From the NCBI GenBank assembly GCA_021372515.1, contig JAJFUG010000016.1, forward strand, positions 1 through 39,629: a stretch of DNA of 39,629 nucleotides, given 5' to 3'. The stretch is from a bacterium. Lineage in GTDB: Bacteria; Gemmatimonadota; Glassbacteria; GWA2-58-10. Made by a program: the position numbers and the translations under genes. The notes below the pieces were generated by a model. It made no database searches, was not told the DNA's origin, and saw nothing but the letters and a program-made list of their open reading frames with translations. Below, piece by piece: positions 24,501-31,902 of the stretch (position 1 is its first letter; every line of letters starts with the position of its first letter).

Positions 24501-25085
24501 CTCCACCCCCAGACGGAACGAGCCAGCCGCCGGATTGACCGGGCCGCCGATGTCCGTGTAGAAAGTGACAATGTCCTGCTGGCCGAAAACCTTGGGCTCG
24601 CCGTCCTCGCCGCGGAACTCGGCCGGCCAGGCGGTCAGGTCCGCGGCCACCGTGCTGGAATACAGACGGTTGGCGGGATCGTCCTGGCTGTTGGAGGCCT
24701 TGCCCTCGCGCCATTCCTCATCGTACACCGATTCGGTTTCCACCGTGTCCTGGTAGACACCGTCACCGTCAGAATCGAAGATACCGGCCACGTGCAGGCC
24801 GGACTGGAACACGTACTGATCGGTGCGGGCGCGCCAGAAACCGCCACCCGTGGTGGAACTTCCGCCGGGGTCTTTACCCAGGTTGCCCCGGTTGTCCAGG
24901 CCGAATATGATGCTGTTCGTCGTGGTGAACATGCGGCTGATAACGGAAAGGTCCGTATCCCCGGCGCGTTTGAACTTGCCGGTGTCACCCGGCTTCCTGG
25001 CGCCGGCCAGTTGCGGCAGCGCCAGAGACAGAGCGACCGTCACCAGCGCGACCGCCCTGAGGATTCTTCTGAAACCGTTCTGCAT
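21513..25085 (-). CDS. 1190-aa secreted protein with T9SS/FlgD-like C-terminal domain
   Basis: A large exported protein of unknown function. The signal peptide is about 1-29 (to AGA). Calcium-loop-like DxDxDG motifs occur at several points (DSDGDGVYQD, DINGDGAVDV, DNNGDGVVDE, DVNGDGVPDF). A fibronectin type III-like module near 470-630 has VVVTWDDL, FQGYRVYRA and HYYYAVTAFDY. The last 90 or so residues (RVVPNPYIASS, FTNLPGVCTIRIYTVAGHLV, WKVRSRFNQKIASGYYIYHV, KFAIIH) form a FlgD-Ig/T9SS type A sorting-like domain, implying surface attachment or release through type IX-like secretion. AAAGGAG precedes the ATG. It lies between the receptor and the PorV-like gene. Confidence 0.8.
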   Translation of the reverse strand: MQNGFRRILRAVALVTVALSLALPQLAGARKPGDTGKFKRAGDTDLSVISRMFTTTNSIIFGLDNRGNLGKDPGGSSTTGGGFWRARTDQYVFQSGLHVAGIFDSDGDGVYQDTVETESVYDEEWREGKASNSQDDPANRLYSSTVAADLTAWPAEFRGEDGEPKVFGQQDIVTFYTDIGGPVNPAAGSFRLGVETYQRVKLFSVTSQKDIMYVEWRFKNVSDYVHDDINGDGAVDVQGPYLIKDMLAVVNTDFDIGEADDDRAGVSPKLNMAIYWDSDFSEANFTNPVGFLGIKFLDSPTQVGRPPDGIDNNGDGVVDEEGEPNRIGLTGFTITTNRGGPREDPNTDAEAYRIMINAPGEVTEPHWDPSADLIISDFQDDLRARLLTGPFDLPFDGKFQKVEVAYLLAEPLRNPPNVDDITFEGELRPLAGLAQTVQNTFDTNFNLPSPPVSPNLRLIERDGSVVVTWDDLPEKTPDPFYPVSQVPTNPDGTPAATYNPDYLKYDFQGYRVYRALTSDPKSAILVAQFDKADGVTTSSASYVTQEGVDVNGDGVPDFPSTTVDPFDVGFKGDDDVKDTGLKYIFVDQGQGLSNKIGLYNGVHYYYAVTAFDYQPTNTGQESLESGLQLISLDKNGINTREGTPRTSANGYIAASVQGTSQLYPDGSTIGEPGTINLDADGMLEAGVTQPAATNGLSITNVTIANGDPALLPKSLYLVVDSVVNTPEDFDPAMGFYHDAQWDIHLHAEDGNHNQFGATMVSSMGKYDPWGDDVELSGSLPIKTQGSVVASLDFSLWADNWNGFVCQPIQIGGHMAYENVRHGHQRTELTDYFWDSYGFAAFAYNYGVGEKEAMTMLANALNIGHIYAGTRTADIEVKWVDAGGGDLTLQVYDESNKVPVQFNQLPNDGWGFVPKDKSALDITVDHQTAHEMFDVIEGTEVPGEELIAQEVTLADGSKQPYAVDDGVRRNLYLVSKLSQALKPSDFDEAGREVQDPETEEMVPYGDGVADFTGTQDLDLYVCGVMFQVNGITALPAAGDVWKIRMRQGVDASQNPYRGGTDFPGAFNYDHRKPVAGSRWLVSLKPDTLNLAERDLSRIRVVPNPYIASSPLDLTTNDVELHFTNLPGVCTIRIYTVAGHLVDIIEHTDGTGDTIWKVRSRFNQKIASGYYIYHVEDHETGRKHMGKFAIIH

Positions 25086-25187
25086 TGAGTTCTCCTTTGG
25101 CTGATCCTGATCTCGATTACAGGTTTTTGCCGTCAGAAACCTGGCAGCCCGGGCGACATGGAAGCCGCGCCCGGGAGAACCTTGAGC

Positions 25188-28100
25188 CTAAAAACTGTAC
25201 TCGACGCCCAGACGGACCTCACGCGGGTTGAGCCAGAACAGCGGGTCCATGTCCTGGGCACGGCCCTTGGCGTACGAGGCGGCTGCGGCCTCGGACTTCG
25301 TCACGTAGCCGTCCTTGTTCAGATCGCGGATCAACTGGGCTTCGGTGGTCACCGCAGTGGCCTGAGCACTCGGGAGAAGCTCTTCGAGGAAATACTTGTC
25401 CACGCCCACCTGGCCTGAGGTGGGATCGACAGCCTGCTGGCCGTAGTTGACGTTTTCGAAGAGGTTCATGATCGTCACATACAGGTTGAGGCGCCTGTTC
25501 CCCATGGCGAAGGACTTGTTCAGCCGCAGGTCGGCGCTGACATAGCCCGGCATTCGCGCGCTGTTCGCCGCGGTGATGAAATTACCCTGCTCGTCCACCG
25601 GAGTGTACGGGGCGCCCGAGTTGTAGGTGACATCGAAATAGGCGCCGGCGTTCCGCAGGACGCTCCCAAGATGGGTGCCTTTCTGGAAATCGTCCGGGAA
25701 CAGCAGGTTGAGCATCACATTGAGCTGGTGCGTCCGGTCGTCATCCGTCGGCGCGGGGTCGGACGGAGGCGGCGGGCTCTGGTTGGTGAACGGGTCGAGC
25801 TGACGGGCCAGGGTGCGCACATACTCCTGCGGGTCGCTCTGGGTCGAGCGGGCGAACATCAGCGAGTAGGTGGCGCGCACGCCGAAATACCTGGAGTAGC
25901 GCTTGTCCATGGTCAGGTCGAAACCGCGCACGTTGCCGTTGTCCTGGTTGGCGACAACCTCCATGTTGCCCTGGCCGCGGATTACGTAATCCGGGGCCAC
26001 CAGGGCCAGACGGCGCAGGTCGTCGGCCGTGGCCAGACGCAGTCCGAAATTGCCGCGGATTTCGCGGTTGTAGCCGACGAAATCCAGCACCATGTCCTCG
26101 GACAGCAGCGTGGTGAAACCGGCCTCGAACTGGATCGTCTGAGCCATGTCCAGCCAGCCGTTGCCGAAATTCTGGTTTGGGTTCGACAGGGCGTCGGTGG
26201 CAAAGTCACGCTCGCTCATCGCGTACATCAGCTCGAACGGCGCCACCTGGTAGAAATGCCCGTAGGACAGGCGCACCTGGGTGCGGTCCGTGATCGGGTG
26301 TGCCACGCCGATGCGCGGGCTGAAATGCGTCTTCGCCTCCGGCACAGCCGTGGGGTCACTGAAATCAGGGTTGTTCTGTCCGACTATGATCGGGAAGGCT
26401 TTGTTGACATTGTAGCGGTCCATGCGCACGCCGAGGTCGATCACCAGATCGCCGAAATCCATGCGGTCCTGGGCGTAGACACCCAGCAGCCGCGGCTTGG
26501 CCACATACTGGTCATCGGTGAACTCGCCGTAATAGAACCGGGTCACCTCGGTCGCGTTCCACCACAGGTTCTCGAACCCGACTTTCACGCGGTTGTAGCG
26601 GTCGAGTTGGCTGTCCATGTCAAACTTGAGGCCCCAGCGCTTCTCGGTGTCGTTGCGCAGCGGCAGGGACATGCCGTTGTTGACGAACTGGCGCGGGTAC
26701 ATGCGGTCGCCGCGTTCGCCCTTGCGGCTGGGAGTGGTGGCGCCGAAGATGTTGCTGGCCGTGACCTGGTCGGTGGGCCAGTGGTGTGTCCGGTCTATAT
26801 CCGAGTGCGTGGCATCCGGTTCGATCGCATCGTTGGCGTACCCGTCGGACGAGACCGCGGAGTACAGCGAGTAGCGGTTCATCTCGTCCTCATCGTAGAA
26901 CCCGATGTTGCCTCCCACGCCCATGAACGTGTTGCGACCGACATAGTCCTCCAGCAGCAGGCCGCCGTCCAGGTCGTTCTTGAAATAGGACAGGCGCAAC
27001 TGGCTGTTGACCGAGCGGTTGCTGTTGCGGAAGAAAGTCCAGTCCATGCCGGCCATGCCCATGTCGGTGGTCAGACGTTGGGCCTGGTTGGTCCGGTACG
27101 GGTTGTTGAACATGTAGGCATGATCGTAGTACTGACGCTGGTCACGGCTGCGATGGTACACCGTGATGAACTTCATCCAGTCGGTAGGGGCATAGGTCGA
27201 CTTGAAAGACGTGGTGTAAAGGTCCTTCCAGTTGCCGGGCAGGCGGGCCGGGTTGGAGTTCATGTAGGGCCCGGAGTACAGCGGGTTGGCCACGGCCACG
27301 CCGCTGGCGAACGCCGCCGCAATGGCATCGGGCGAGGTGGTCGCCTTGCCGTCCGCATCCAGGGTCCAGAGCCGGCCGGTGGTCGGGTCGATCTGGATCA
27401 GGGGCTGGGCCCCAGAGCGCAGAGTCCCGTCCGTCGCGACATCCGCCGGGTTGGCGATGACCATGGATTGGGTCAGCAGACGGAACGGCAGGCCGTCCGT
27501 GCGGCTGAAACCGCGGGTGTAGGTTCCATCCTCGTTCACCACTCCGTAGCCCAGATCGGGGGCCTTGGTGGTGGTCCGGTACTCGGCGAAAGAGTTCACC
27601 GTCAGCGGGTTGATCGCATCATCCCGGTCGGCCACCCCGTCGGTGACCACGCCCACGTTTCCCAGGTCCCGGTTGAGCGAGTTGATGAAACTCTGGGTCA
27701 CACCGCGGAAACCGCCCTTGTCACCGCTCAGGCGCGGGGTGGCGTCCGCCTGGCCGCGTATCATGCCGGCGACGAAGAAATTTAGCTTATCGCCGTAGAT
27801 CGGGCCGCCGAGGCTTCCCTCAAGATTGTTGTAGCCGTAATCCATGCCGCGGGGGTTGGCCTGGTCGGTGATGAATTTCAAATTCCCGGCCATCTGCGTG
27901 CCGCCCTGCTTGGTCACGATGTTAATCAAGCCGGACTGGGCGTTGCCGAACTCGGCCTGGAAACCACCGGTGATAAGGTTGACCTCCTCCATCGCATCGT
28001 TCGAGACCACCAGCGGGTTGATCACGCCGCCGGCGCTCGTTTCGACCGCGCCGCGGTCCTCGGTGCCCTGCTGCTCGTTCTGCGCCTTGACCAGCACACC

Positions 28101-28649
28101 GTCCACGTACATGGCCTCCTCACCCTCCCGCCCACCGCGCAGCGAGAAGTTGCCGGAGTAGTCGACCACCACGCCGGCTTGGAGGTTCATCATGTCCGAG
28201 ATCTGTGTCTCCGCCATGTTCTGGATGTCCTGGGCCCGCAGATTCTGGCGGGTCTGGACATTGTCACGGGCTACCAGCGGGTCGCTTTCGCCCTCGATCA
28301 CGATCGCCTCCATACCGATCACCGTGCTGGTGAGTTCGGCGTTGACCGTGATCGTGTTTCCGGCCGGAACGCGCGCGTCCACTACCTCGACCGGCTTGTA
28401 GCCGGTGAAGACGAACTTGACAGTGCGGTTGCCAACCGGGACGTTCAGGATAAAGTAGTAGCCGTCCTTGTTCGTCACGTTACCCAGACGAGTGCCCACG
28501 ACAGTGACCTGCACCCCGGCGATCGGGTCGCCGGTGTCTTTGTCCCGCACGATACCCTCCAGCTTGCCGGAGGTCTGGGCAAAGACCTGACCGGCAAACA
28601 ACACCAGGGCCAGGCTCATCACTAACCACAGCATACAAAACCTGTGCAT
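25188..28649 (-). CDS. TonB-dependent outer-membrane receptor with carboxypeptidase-like N-domain
   Basis: A 1153-residue TonB-dependent receptor. The signal peptide is 1-24 (VFAQ). A carboxypeptidase-regulatory-like domain follows at about 27-110 (GKLEGIVRDKDTGDPIAGVQVTV, GYYFILNVPVG). The plug comes next (LRAQDIQNMAETQISDMMN, FSLRGGREGEEAMYVDGV, GGFQAEFGNAQSGLINIVTK), and the beta-barrel runs to a terminal aromatic (VRLGVEYSF). An EF-hand-like loop, DLNKDGYVTKSE, sits just before the last strands. The architecture resembles SusC/OAR-type transporters for large substrates; the substrate is unknown. AGGAG lies before the ATG, and a near-consensus promoter lies 134 nt upstream. It heads the three-gene unit. 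Confidence 0.92.
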   Translation of the reverse strand: MHRFCMLWLVMSLALVLFAGQVFAQTSGKLEGIVRDKDTGDPIAGVQVTVVGTRLGNVTNKDGYYFILNVPVGNRTVKFVFTGYKPVEVVDARVPAGNTITVNAELTSTVIGMEAIVIEGESDPLVARDNVQTRQNLRAQDIQNMAETQISDMMNLQAGVVVDYSGNFSLRGGREGEEAMYVDGVLVKAQNEQQGTEDRGAVETSAGGVINPLVVSNDAMEEVNLITGGFQAEFGNAQSGLINIVTKQGGTQMAGNLKFITDQANPRGMDYGYNNLEGSLGGPIYGDKLNFFVAGMIRGQADATPRLSGDKGGFRGVTQSFINSLNRDLGNVGVVTDGVADRDDAINPLTVNSFAEYRTTTKAPDLGYGVVNEDGTYTRGFSRTDGLPFRLLTQSMVIANPADVATDGTLRSGAQPLIQIDPTTGRLWTLDADGKATTSPDAIAAAFASGVAVANPLYSGPYMNSNPARLPGNWKDLYTTSFKSTYAPTDWMKFITVYHRSRDQRQYYDHAYMFNNPYRTNQAQRLTTDMGMAGMDWTFFRNSNRSVNSQLRLSYFKNDLDGGLLLEDYVGRNTFMGVGGNIGFYDEDEMNRYSLYSAVSSDGYANDAIEPDATHSDIDRTHHWPTDQVTASNIFGATTPSRKGERGDRMYPRQFVNNGMSLPLRNDTEKRWGLKFDMDSQLDRYNRVKVGFENLWWNATEVTRFYYGEFTDDQYVAKPRLLGVYAQDRMDFGDLVIDLGVRMDRYNVNKAFPIIVGQNNPDFSDPTAVPEAKTHFSPRIGVAHPITDRTQVRLSYGHFYQVAPFELMYAMSERDFATDALSNPNQNFGNGWLDMAQTIQFEAGFTTLLSEDMVLDFVGYNREIRGNFGLRLATADDLRRLALVAPDYVIRGQGNMEVVANQDNGNVRGFDLTMDKRYSRYFGVRATYSLMFARSTQSDPQEYVRTLARQLDPFTNQSPPPPSDPAPTDDDRTHQLNVMLNLLFPDDFQKGTHLGSVLRNAGAYFDVTYNSGAPYTPVDEQGNFITAANSARMPGYVSADLRLNKSFAMGNRRLNLYVTIMNLFENVNYGQQAVDPTSGQVGVDKYFLEELLPSAQATAVTTEAQLIRDLNKDGYVTKSEAAAASYAKGRAQDMDPLFWLNPREVRLGVEYSF

Positions 28650-28711
28650 AGAACTCTCCTGTCGTTAACGTCAGAGAACTCTGCTCGTCGAAATCCGAGT
28701 TTTCAACCATT

Positions 28712-28720
28712 TTAGGCCAT
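28712..28720 (-). other. two-codon mini-ORF in the receptor leader
   Basis: In the 5' leader, the strongest Shine-Dalgarno of the region (AAAGGAGGGTGA) is followed by ATG-GCC-TAA (28720-28712). Another ATG (28710) opens a frame overlapping the receptor start. It may modulate receptor translation or be chance. Confidence 0.3.
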
Positions 28721-28782
28721 TCACCCTCCTTTCCCGACAGAGTCAGACGTAACAGATTGAAGGGAATGGGATTACGTGGTTC

Positions 28783-28813
28783 ATTATACCATCATAATCG
28801 TGTGCGCTGTCAA
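28783..28813 (-). promoter_or_regulatory. near-consensus promoter of the TonB receptor operon
   Basis: On the minus strand TTGACA (28813-28808) and TATAAT (28788-28783) are both perfect consensus hexamers, with an extended -10 (TGG before TATAAT). The spacer is 19 bp, longer than the optimal 17, which the extended -10 may offset. The expected leader is about 125 nt. Confidence 0.75.
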
Positions 28814-28838
28814 GAAATTTATAGAATGCTGTTACATT

Positions 28839-28863
28839 AAACGGCTCTGCGGGCCGTTTTTCT
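28839..28863 (+). terminator. terminator-like hairpin on the plus strand with no gene before it
   Basis: AAACGGC (28839-28845) pairs perfectly with GCCGTTT (28853-28859), and on the plus strand the stem is followed by a T-run. No plus-strand gene lies upstream; it may block antisense transcription out of the receptor gene, or simply be a structural element of the 28814-29105 intergenic region. Confidence 0.45.
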
Positions 28864-28929
28864 TAAAAAAATGGAACAAATGGCCGCAACCGGTGATAGA
28901 AAACAGGGTAAAAGAGAAATTTTTGATGA

Positions 28930-29046
28930 GGGGAAAAAGGACGCAAGCAACCCGTTCTTCCCACCTGGGGAAATGAACCTGGCAGCCGCATAGAGCATTG
29001 CTATCCTCTGGCCTGAAAAGTCAGAGACAATTTAGTCGACTTTTAA
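28930..29046 (-). ncRNA. candidate structured RNA or long leader, family not recognised
   Basis: Downstream of the promoter at 29053-29081 the minus strand forms several hairpins: AAAAGTC (29044-29038) with GACTTTT (29022-29016); a 9-bp hairpin GTTC..TTCCC-CAGGT-GGGAA-GAAC (28978-28954); and a CTCT/AGAG helix between them. A CCTTTTTCC stretch (about 28940-28932) could end the RNA. There is no ORF of note. It lies between coaX and the TonB receptor, so it may be an independent small RNA or the upstream part of a long receptor leader. I could not match it to 6S, SRP, tmRNA or a known riboswitch. Confidence 0.35.
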
Positions 29047-29052
29047 GTGGAA

Positions 29053-29081
29053 ATTATACTAAAAATTGTTCGTTTTGAAAA
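29053..29081 (-). promoter_or_regulatory. promoter in the coaX-receptor intergenic region
   Basis: TTTTCA (29081-29076) and TATAAT (29058-29053) are 17 bp apart on the minus strand. The -35 hexamer and spacing are the same as at the nifU promoter (17326-17354). It points toward the structured segment and then the TonB receptor, and starts after the coaX stop codon. Confidence 0.6.
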
Positions 29082-29105
29082 CAAAAATCAAGCGGAAAAC
29101 AAACC

Positions 29106-29891
29106 TCAGTCTATTTTTTTCGGCGAGTTCTTAAGAATAGTGTAGGCAAGGTTCAACCCGTGAAGCGTCAGGTTCGGGTCTACGGTGTCGAACTGGCGGC
29201 AGTAGCGGGACAGCATATTCACAAACCCACCCGTGGCAATCACCCGGCAGCCGGGCATCCACTCTTTTTTCAGCATGCTCAGGATTCCGTCGATCTGGCC
29301 GACCGCGCCGAAGAAAATCCCCGACTGCATCATGCTGCGCGTGCTGCGCCCGATCACGCTGGAGGGCACCTCGATCTCGACCCGGCTGAGCATGGCGGCT
29401 TTCTTGACCAGGGCCTCGGCGCAAGTGCTGATCCCCGGCGCGATCACCCCACCCTCGTAAGCCCCGTCCGCACGCACCAGGTCAAAGGTGGTGGCCGTGC
29501 CCATGTCGACCACGATCGAATCCACCGCGTAGCGCTCCCGCACGGCCAGGGCGTTGACCACCCGGTCCGGGCCGATCATCTCGAGCGGGGTGTCGACCCG
29601 GAATGCCAGCCCCAGCGGCGACAGACCGTCCACGATCACCGCCTCGCGCTCGAAATAGCGCTGGGCCAGTTTCTGGAACACGTAGGTCAGCGTGGGCACC
29701 ACCGAGGCGATCACCACACCGTCCAGGCCGGAGCTTCCCACCGAGCGCTCCAGCATGTAGCAGACCATATGGCCGTAATCGTCCACCGTGCGGCGGATGT
29801 TCGAATCGATCCGCCAGTGATGGATTATTTCCCGCTCGCGGAAAAGCCCCAGCACGATGTTGGTGTTTCCGATGTCGACTGCGAGAAGCAC
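29106..29891 (-). CDS. coaX: type III pantothenate kinase
   Basis: A 261-residue CoaX enzyme that phosphorylates pantothenate in the first step of coenzyme A synthesis. ASKHA-fold motifs are DIGNTN (6-11), GPDRVVNALA, DMGTATTFDLV and GGVIAPGISTCAEAL. The C-terminal GIFFGAVGQIDGIL and ATGGF segments are also typical. The start is a GTG at 29891 preceded by GGAGG. It is the last gene of the mutL-coaX operon, 59 nt after birA; the birA-coaX pairing is common in bacteria. Confidence 0.96.
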   Translation of the reverse strand: MLLAVDIGNTNIVLGLFREREIIHHWRIDSNIRRTVDDYGHMVCYMLERSVGSSGLDGVVIASVVPTLTYVFQKLAQRYFEREAVIVDGLSPLGLAFRVDTPLEMIGPDRVVNALAVRERYAVDSIVVDMGTATTFDLVRADGAYEGGVIAPGISTCAEALVKKAAMLSRVEIEVPSSVIGRSTRSMMQSGIFFGAVGQIDGILSMLKKEWMPGCRVIATGGFVNMLSRYCRQFDTVDPNLTLHGLNLAYTILKNSPKKID

Positions 29892-29950
29892 TCTGTATCC
29901 TCCGGGTTCAACAGGGATTGCATCCTGTTATAATCCTACATCGCAAGCGT

Positions 29951-30964
29951 TCAGAAAGCAACCACGTGCCCCTGTTCGATCCGGCAGGGACCCAGCGGCG
30001 GCGGGCATTCGAGCAGCAACGCCCCGGCCTCGTCGATCCCGCGGGCCCGGCCCCGCAGCCGCCCCCGGTCCGGGGTCTCGACCTCGACCTCGCGGTCGCG
30101 CAGGAAATCGCGCCGCTGGACCCGGGGCAGGCAGGCCGAGAAACCGTCGGTCAGAAAGCTGAGATAGCCCTGCTCCAGGTGGTCGAGGATTGAACTCAGA
30201 AGCTGCACCCGGTCGAAACGACGCCCTCCGGCGGCCAGACTGAGCGAGGTGGCGCTGCGCCGCAGCGGCGCCGGGAATTCCTCCAGGTTCACGTTCAGCC
30301 CGAAACCCAGGATCACATGCCGCAGGCGCTGGCCCGCCAGGCCGCTTTCGCACAGGATTCCAGCCACCTTGCGCCCGCCGATCAGGATGTCGTTGGGCCA
30401 TTTGATCAGCGGCTGAAGGCCGGTGGTTTCCTCCACGGCCAGGCAGATACTGCACGCGACCAGGATACCCAGGGTGCCCAGGCGCTCTGGGGCGATTCCG
30501 GGCCTCAGGATCAGGCTGGCCCATATTCCGCCGCCCGCGGGCGAGTGCCAGGCGTTGGCGCTGCGGCCGCGGCCGCGGCTCTGCTCCTCGGCCACCAGCA
30601 GGGTCCCGTCCGGCGCACCGCTTTCGGCCAGCATCCTGGCGGTCTGGTTGGTCGAGCCGAGGATCCGGTAGACAAACAGGCAGCGGCCGAGGAAAGAGGT
30701 GGTCAGTGCGTTCTCCACCTCCAGGTAATTCAGGCACTCCGGCGCACCGTACAGCCGCCAGCCCTGCACCTCGTCCCCATCCACCCCCCAGCCCTGCAAC
30801 CTGAGCAGCTCGACGGCCCGCGGGATATCCCCCCCGGAGTCGTCATCCTCGTCCACGGCCCCGCCCAGACCCATCTCCCGACGGAGGGCGGTCTCGTCCA
30901 GGTAGCGCCCCTCATTGGCGCGAAGAGCATCCACCAGTTTTTTTTCGAAGGCTGAGGCGGACAT
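29951..30964 (-). CDS. birA: biotin-[acetyl-CoA-carboxylase] ligase BirA
   Basis: A 337-residue biotin protein ligase that attaches biotin to acyl-CoA carboxylases. The catalytic domain shows STNQTARML, the ATP/biotin loop GRGRSANAWHSP at 131-142, and KWPNDILI at 188-195; a C-terminal SH3-like domain follows (RGIDEAGALLLEC). The first 75 residues resemble the winged-helix repressor domain, but with an acidic insertion (AVDEDDDSGGD) between the second and third helices, so DNA binding is uncertain. It begins 7 nt after the nadC stop. Confidence 0.94.
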   Translation of the reverse strand: MSASAFEKKLVDALRANEGRYLDETALRREMGLGGAVDEDDDSGGDIPRAVELLRLQGWGVDGDEVQGWRLYGAPECLNYLEVENALTTSFLGRCLFVYRILGSTNQTARMLAESGAPDGTLLVAEEQSRGRGRSANAWHSPAGGGIWASLILRPGIAPERLGTLGILVACSICLAVEETTGLQPLIKWPNDILIGGRKVAGILCESGLAGQRLRHVILGFGLNVNLEEFPAPLRRSATSLSLAAGGRRFDRVQLLSSILDHLEQGYLSFLTDGFSACLPRVQRRDFLRDREVEVETPDRGRLRGRARGIDEAGALLLECPPPLGPCRIEQGHVVAF

Positions 30965-30971
30965 TTTGCGC

Positions 30972-31844
30972 TCAGTCCGTGGCTTCGATCAGCATGCTGA
31001 GATTGAGAATGCCCGAGGAGTGGGTCAGCGCGCCCACGGAGATGAAATCCACGCCCGTGGCGGCGATGGCCGACACGGTGCGCAGGTTGACATCCCCGCT
31101 GGCCTCGATCTCCGGCACCGGGCCCAGGCTGTGGTTGCGGATTATCTCCACCGCCACCTGCATCTGTTCCACGGTCATGTTGTCGAGCATGATCCGGTCC
31201 ACCGAGACGCGCGCGGCCTCGTGGACCTCGTCCAGGGTCCGGGTCTCGACCTCGATCTTGAGCCCGAGACTGTTCTTCTTCTTGGCCACCTCCACCGCCC
31301 GGGTGATCCCACCGGCGGCGGCGATGTGGTTCTCCTTGAGCAGCACGTAGTCGAACAGCCCGATCCGGTGGTTGAACCCGCCCCCCACCCGCACCGCGTA
31401 CTTTTCGAGCTCGCGGAAACCGGGCGTGGTCTTGCGCGTGTCCAGGATACGCACGCCGGTGCCCTCGACCCGCTCCATGAAACTGTGGGTCATGGTGGCC
31501 ACACCCGACAGGCGCTGGATGAAATTGAGCAGGGTCCGCTCCACCTTGAGCAGAGCCAGGCTCTGGCCCTCGAGCTGGGCGATCACCTGCCCGGCGGCCA
31601 CACTGGCCCCGTCCTCCAGGGTCGAGACCAGGGCCGGCGCCGGGTCGATCAGCTCCAGCAGATAGCGGGCCACCGGGATGCCGGCCAGCACTCCACCCGC
31701 GCGGGCGATGATCTTGGCCGAGCTACGGTGCTCGGGCGGGACCGACCAGAGCGAGGAATAGTCCCCGCTGCCCACATCCTCCTCCAGCGCGTCCTGGATC
31801 AGACGGCGCGTGCGCTCACAGAACATCCATTCTTTCTCGCTCAA
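30972..31844 (-). CDS. nadC: nicotinate-nucleotide pyrophosphorylase (quinolinate phosphoribosyltransferase)
   Basis: A protein of about 290 residues that converts quinolinate and PRPP to nicotinate mononucleotide in NAD synthesis. Motifs include RTLLNFIQRLSGVAT, LDTRKTTPGFRELEKYAVRVGGGFNHR, LLKENHI, VEVETRTLDE, IMLDNM and IEASGDVNLRTV. The start is uncertain: a TTG at 31844 has GGGAG at 8 nt and is my choice; an ATG at 31826 and a TTG at 31883 are alternatives. nadA and nadB are not in the window. It lies 58 nt after bshA. Confidence 0.94.
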   Translation of the reverse strand: MSEKEWMFCERTRRLIQDALEEDVGSGDYSSLWSVPPEHRSSAKIIARAGGVLAGIPVARYLLELIDPAPALVSTLEDGASVAAGQVIAQLEGQSLALLKVERTLLNFIQRLSGVATMTHSFMERVEGTGVRILDTRKTTPGFRELEKYAVRVGGGFNHRIGLFDYVLLKENHIAAAGGITRAVEVAKKKNSLGLKIEVETRTLDEVHEAARVSVDRIMLDNMTVEQMQVAVEIIRNHSLGPVPEIEASGDVNLRTVSAIAATGVDFISVGALTHSSGILNLSMLIEATD

Positions 31845-31902
31845 TCCATTGTCTCCCGGGTCGTTGTCGTCAACACCGCACAAGCTCAGAGAAGCGGGGG
31901 GC

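Noticed and set aside
23103-25088. Long plus-strand ORFs (up to about 700 codons) opposite the secreted protein and receptor
   Set aside because: They are antisense shadows in GC-rich DNA: compositionally odd (rich in V, G, R, H), without ribosome-binding sites or domains, while the minus frames have signal peptides and clear domains.
28480-28710. 76-residue minus-strand ORF starting in the receptor leader
   Set aside because: It overlaps the receptor gene in another frame and becomes low-complexity there; treated as a chance frame, though its start region is noted with the mini-ORF.
28839-28863. Terminator of the mutL-coaX operon
   Set aside because: The hairpin has its T-run on the plus strand, while the operon is read on minus; no clear terminator follows coaX.
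28776-28976. 66-residue plus-strand ORF in the intergenic region
   Set aside because: It runs through promoter and hairpin sequences, has no ribosome-binding site and no resemblance to any family.
28890-28995. Possible cyclic di-GMP-I (GEMM) riboswitch on the plus strand: GGGTAAA, then GGACGCAAGC and GGCAGCC
   Set aside because: The tetraloop and receptor are absent, the 5' GGGTAAA has no matching 3' TTTACCC-type strand, and there is no plus-strand gene downstream.
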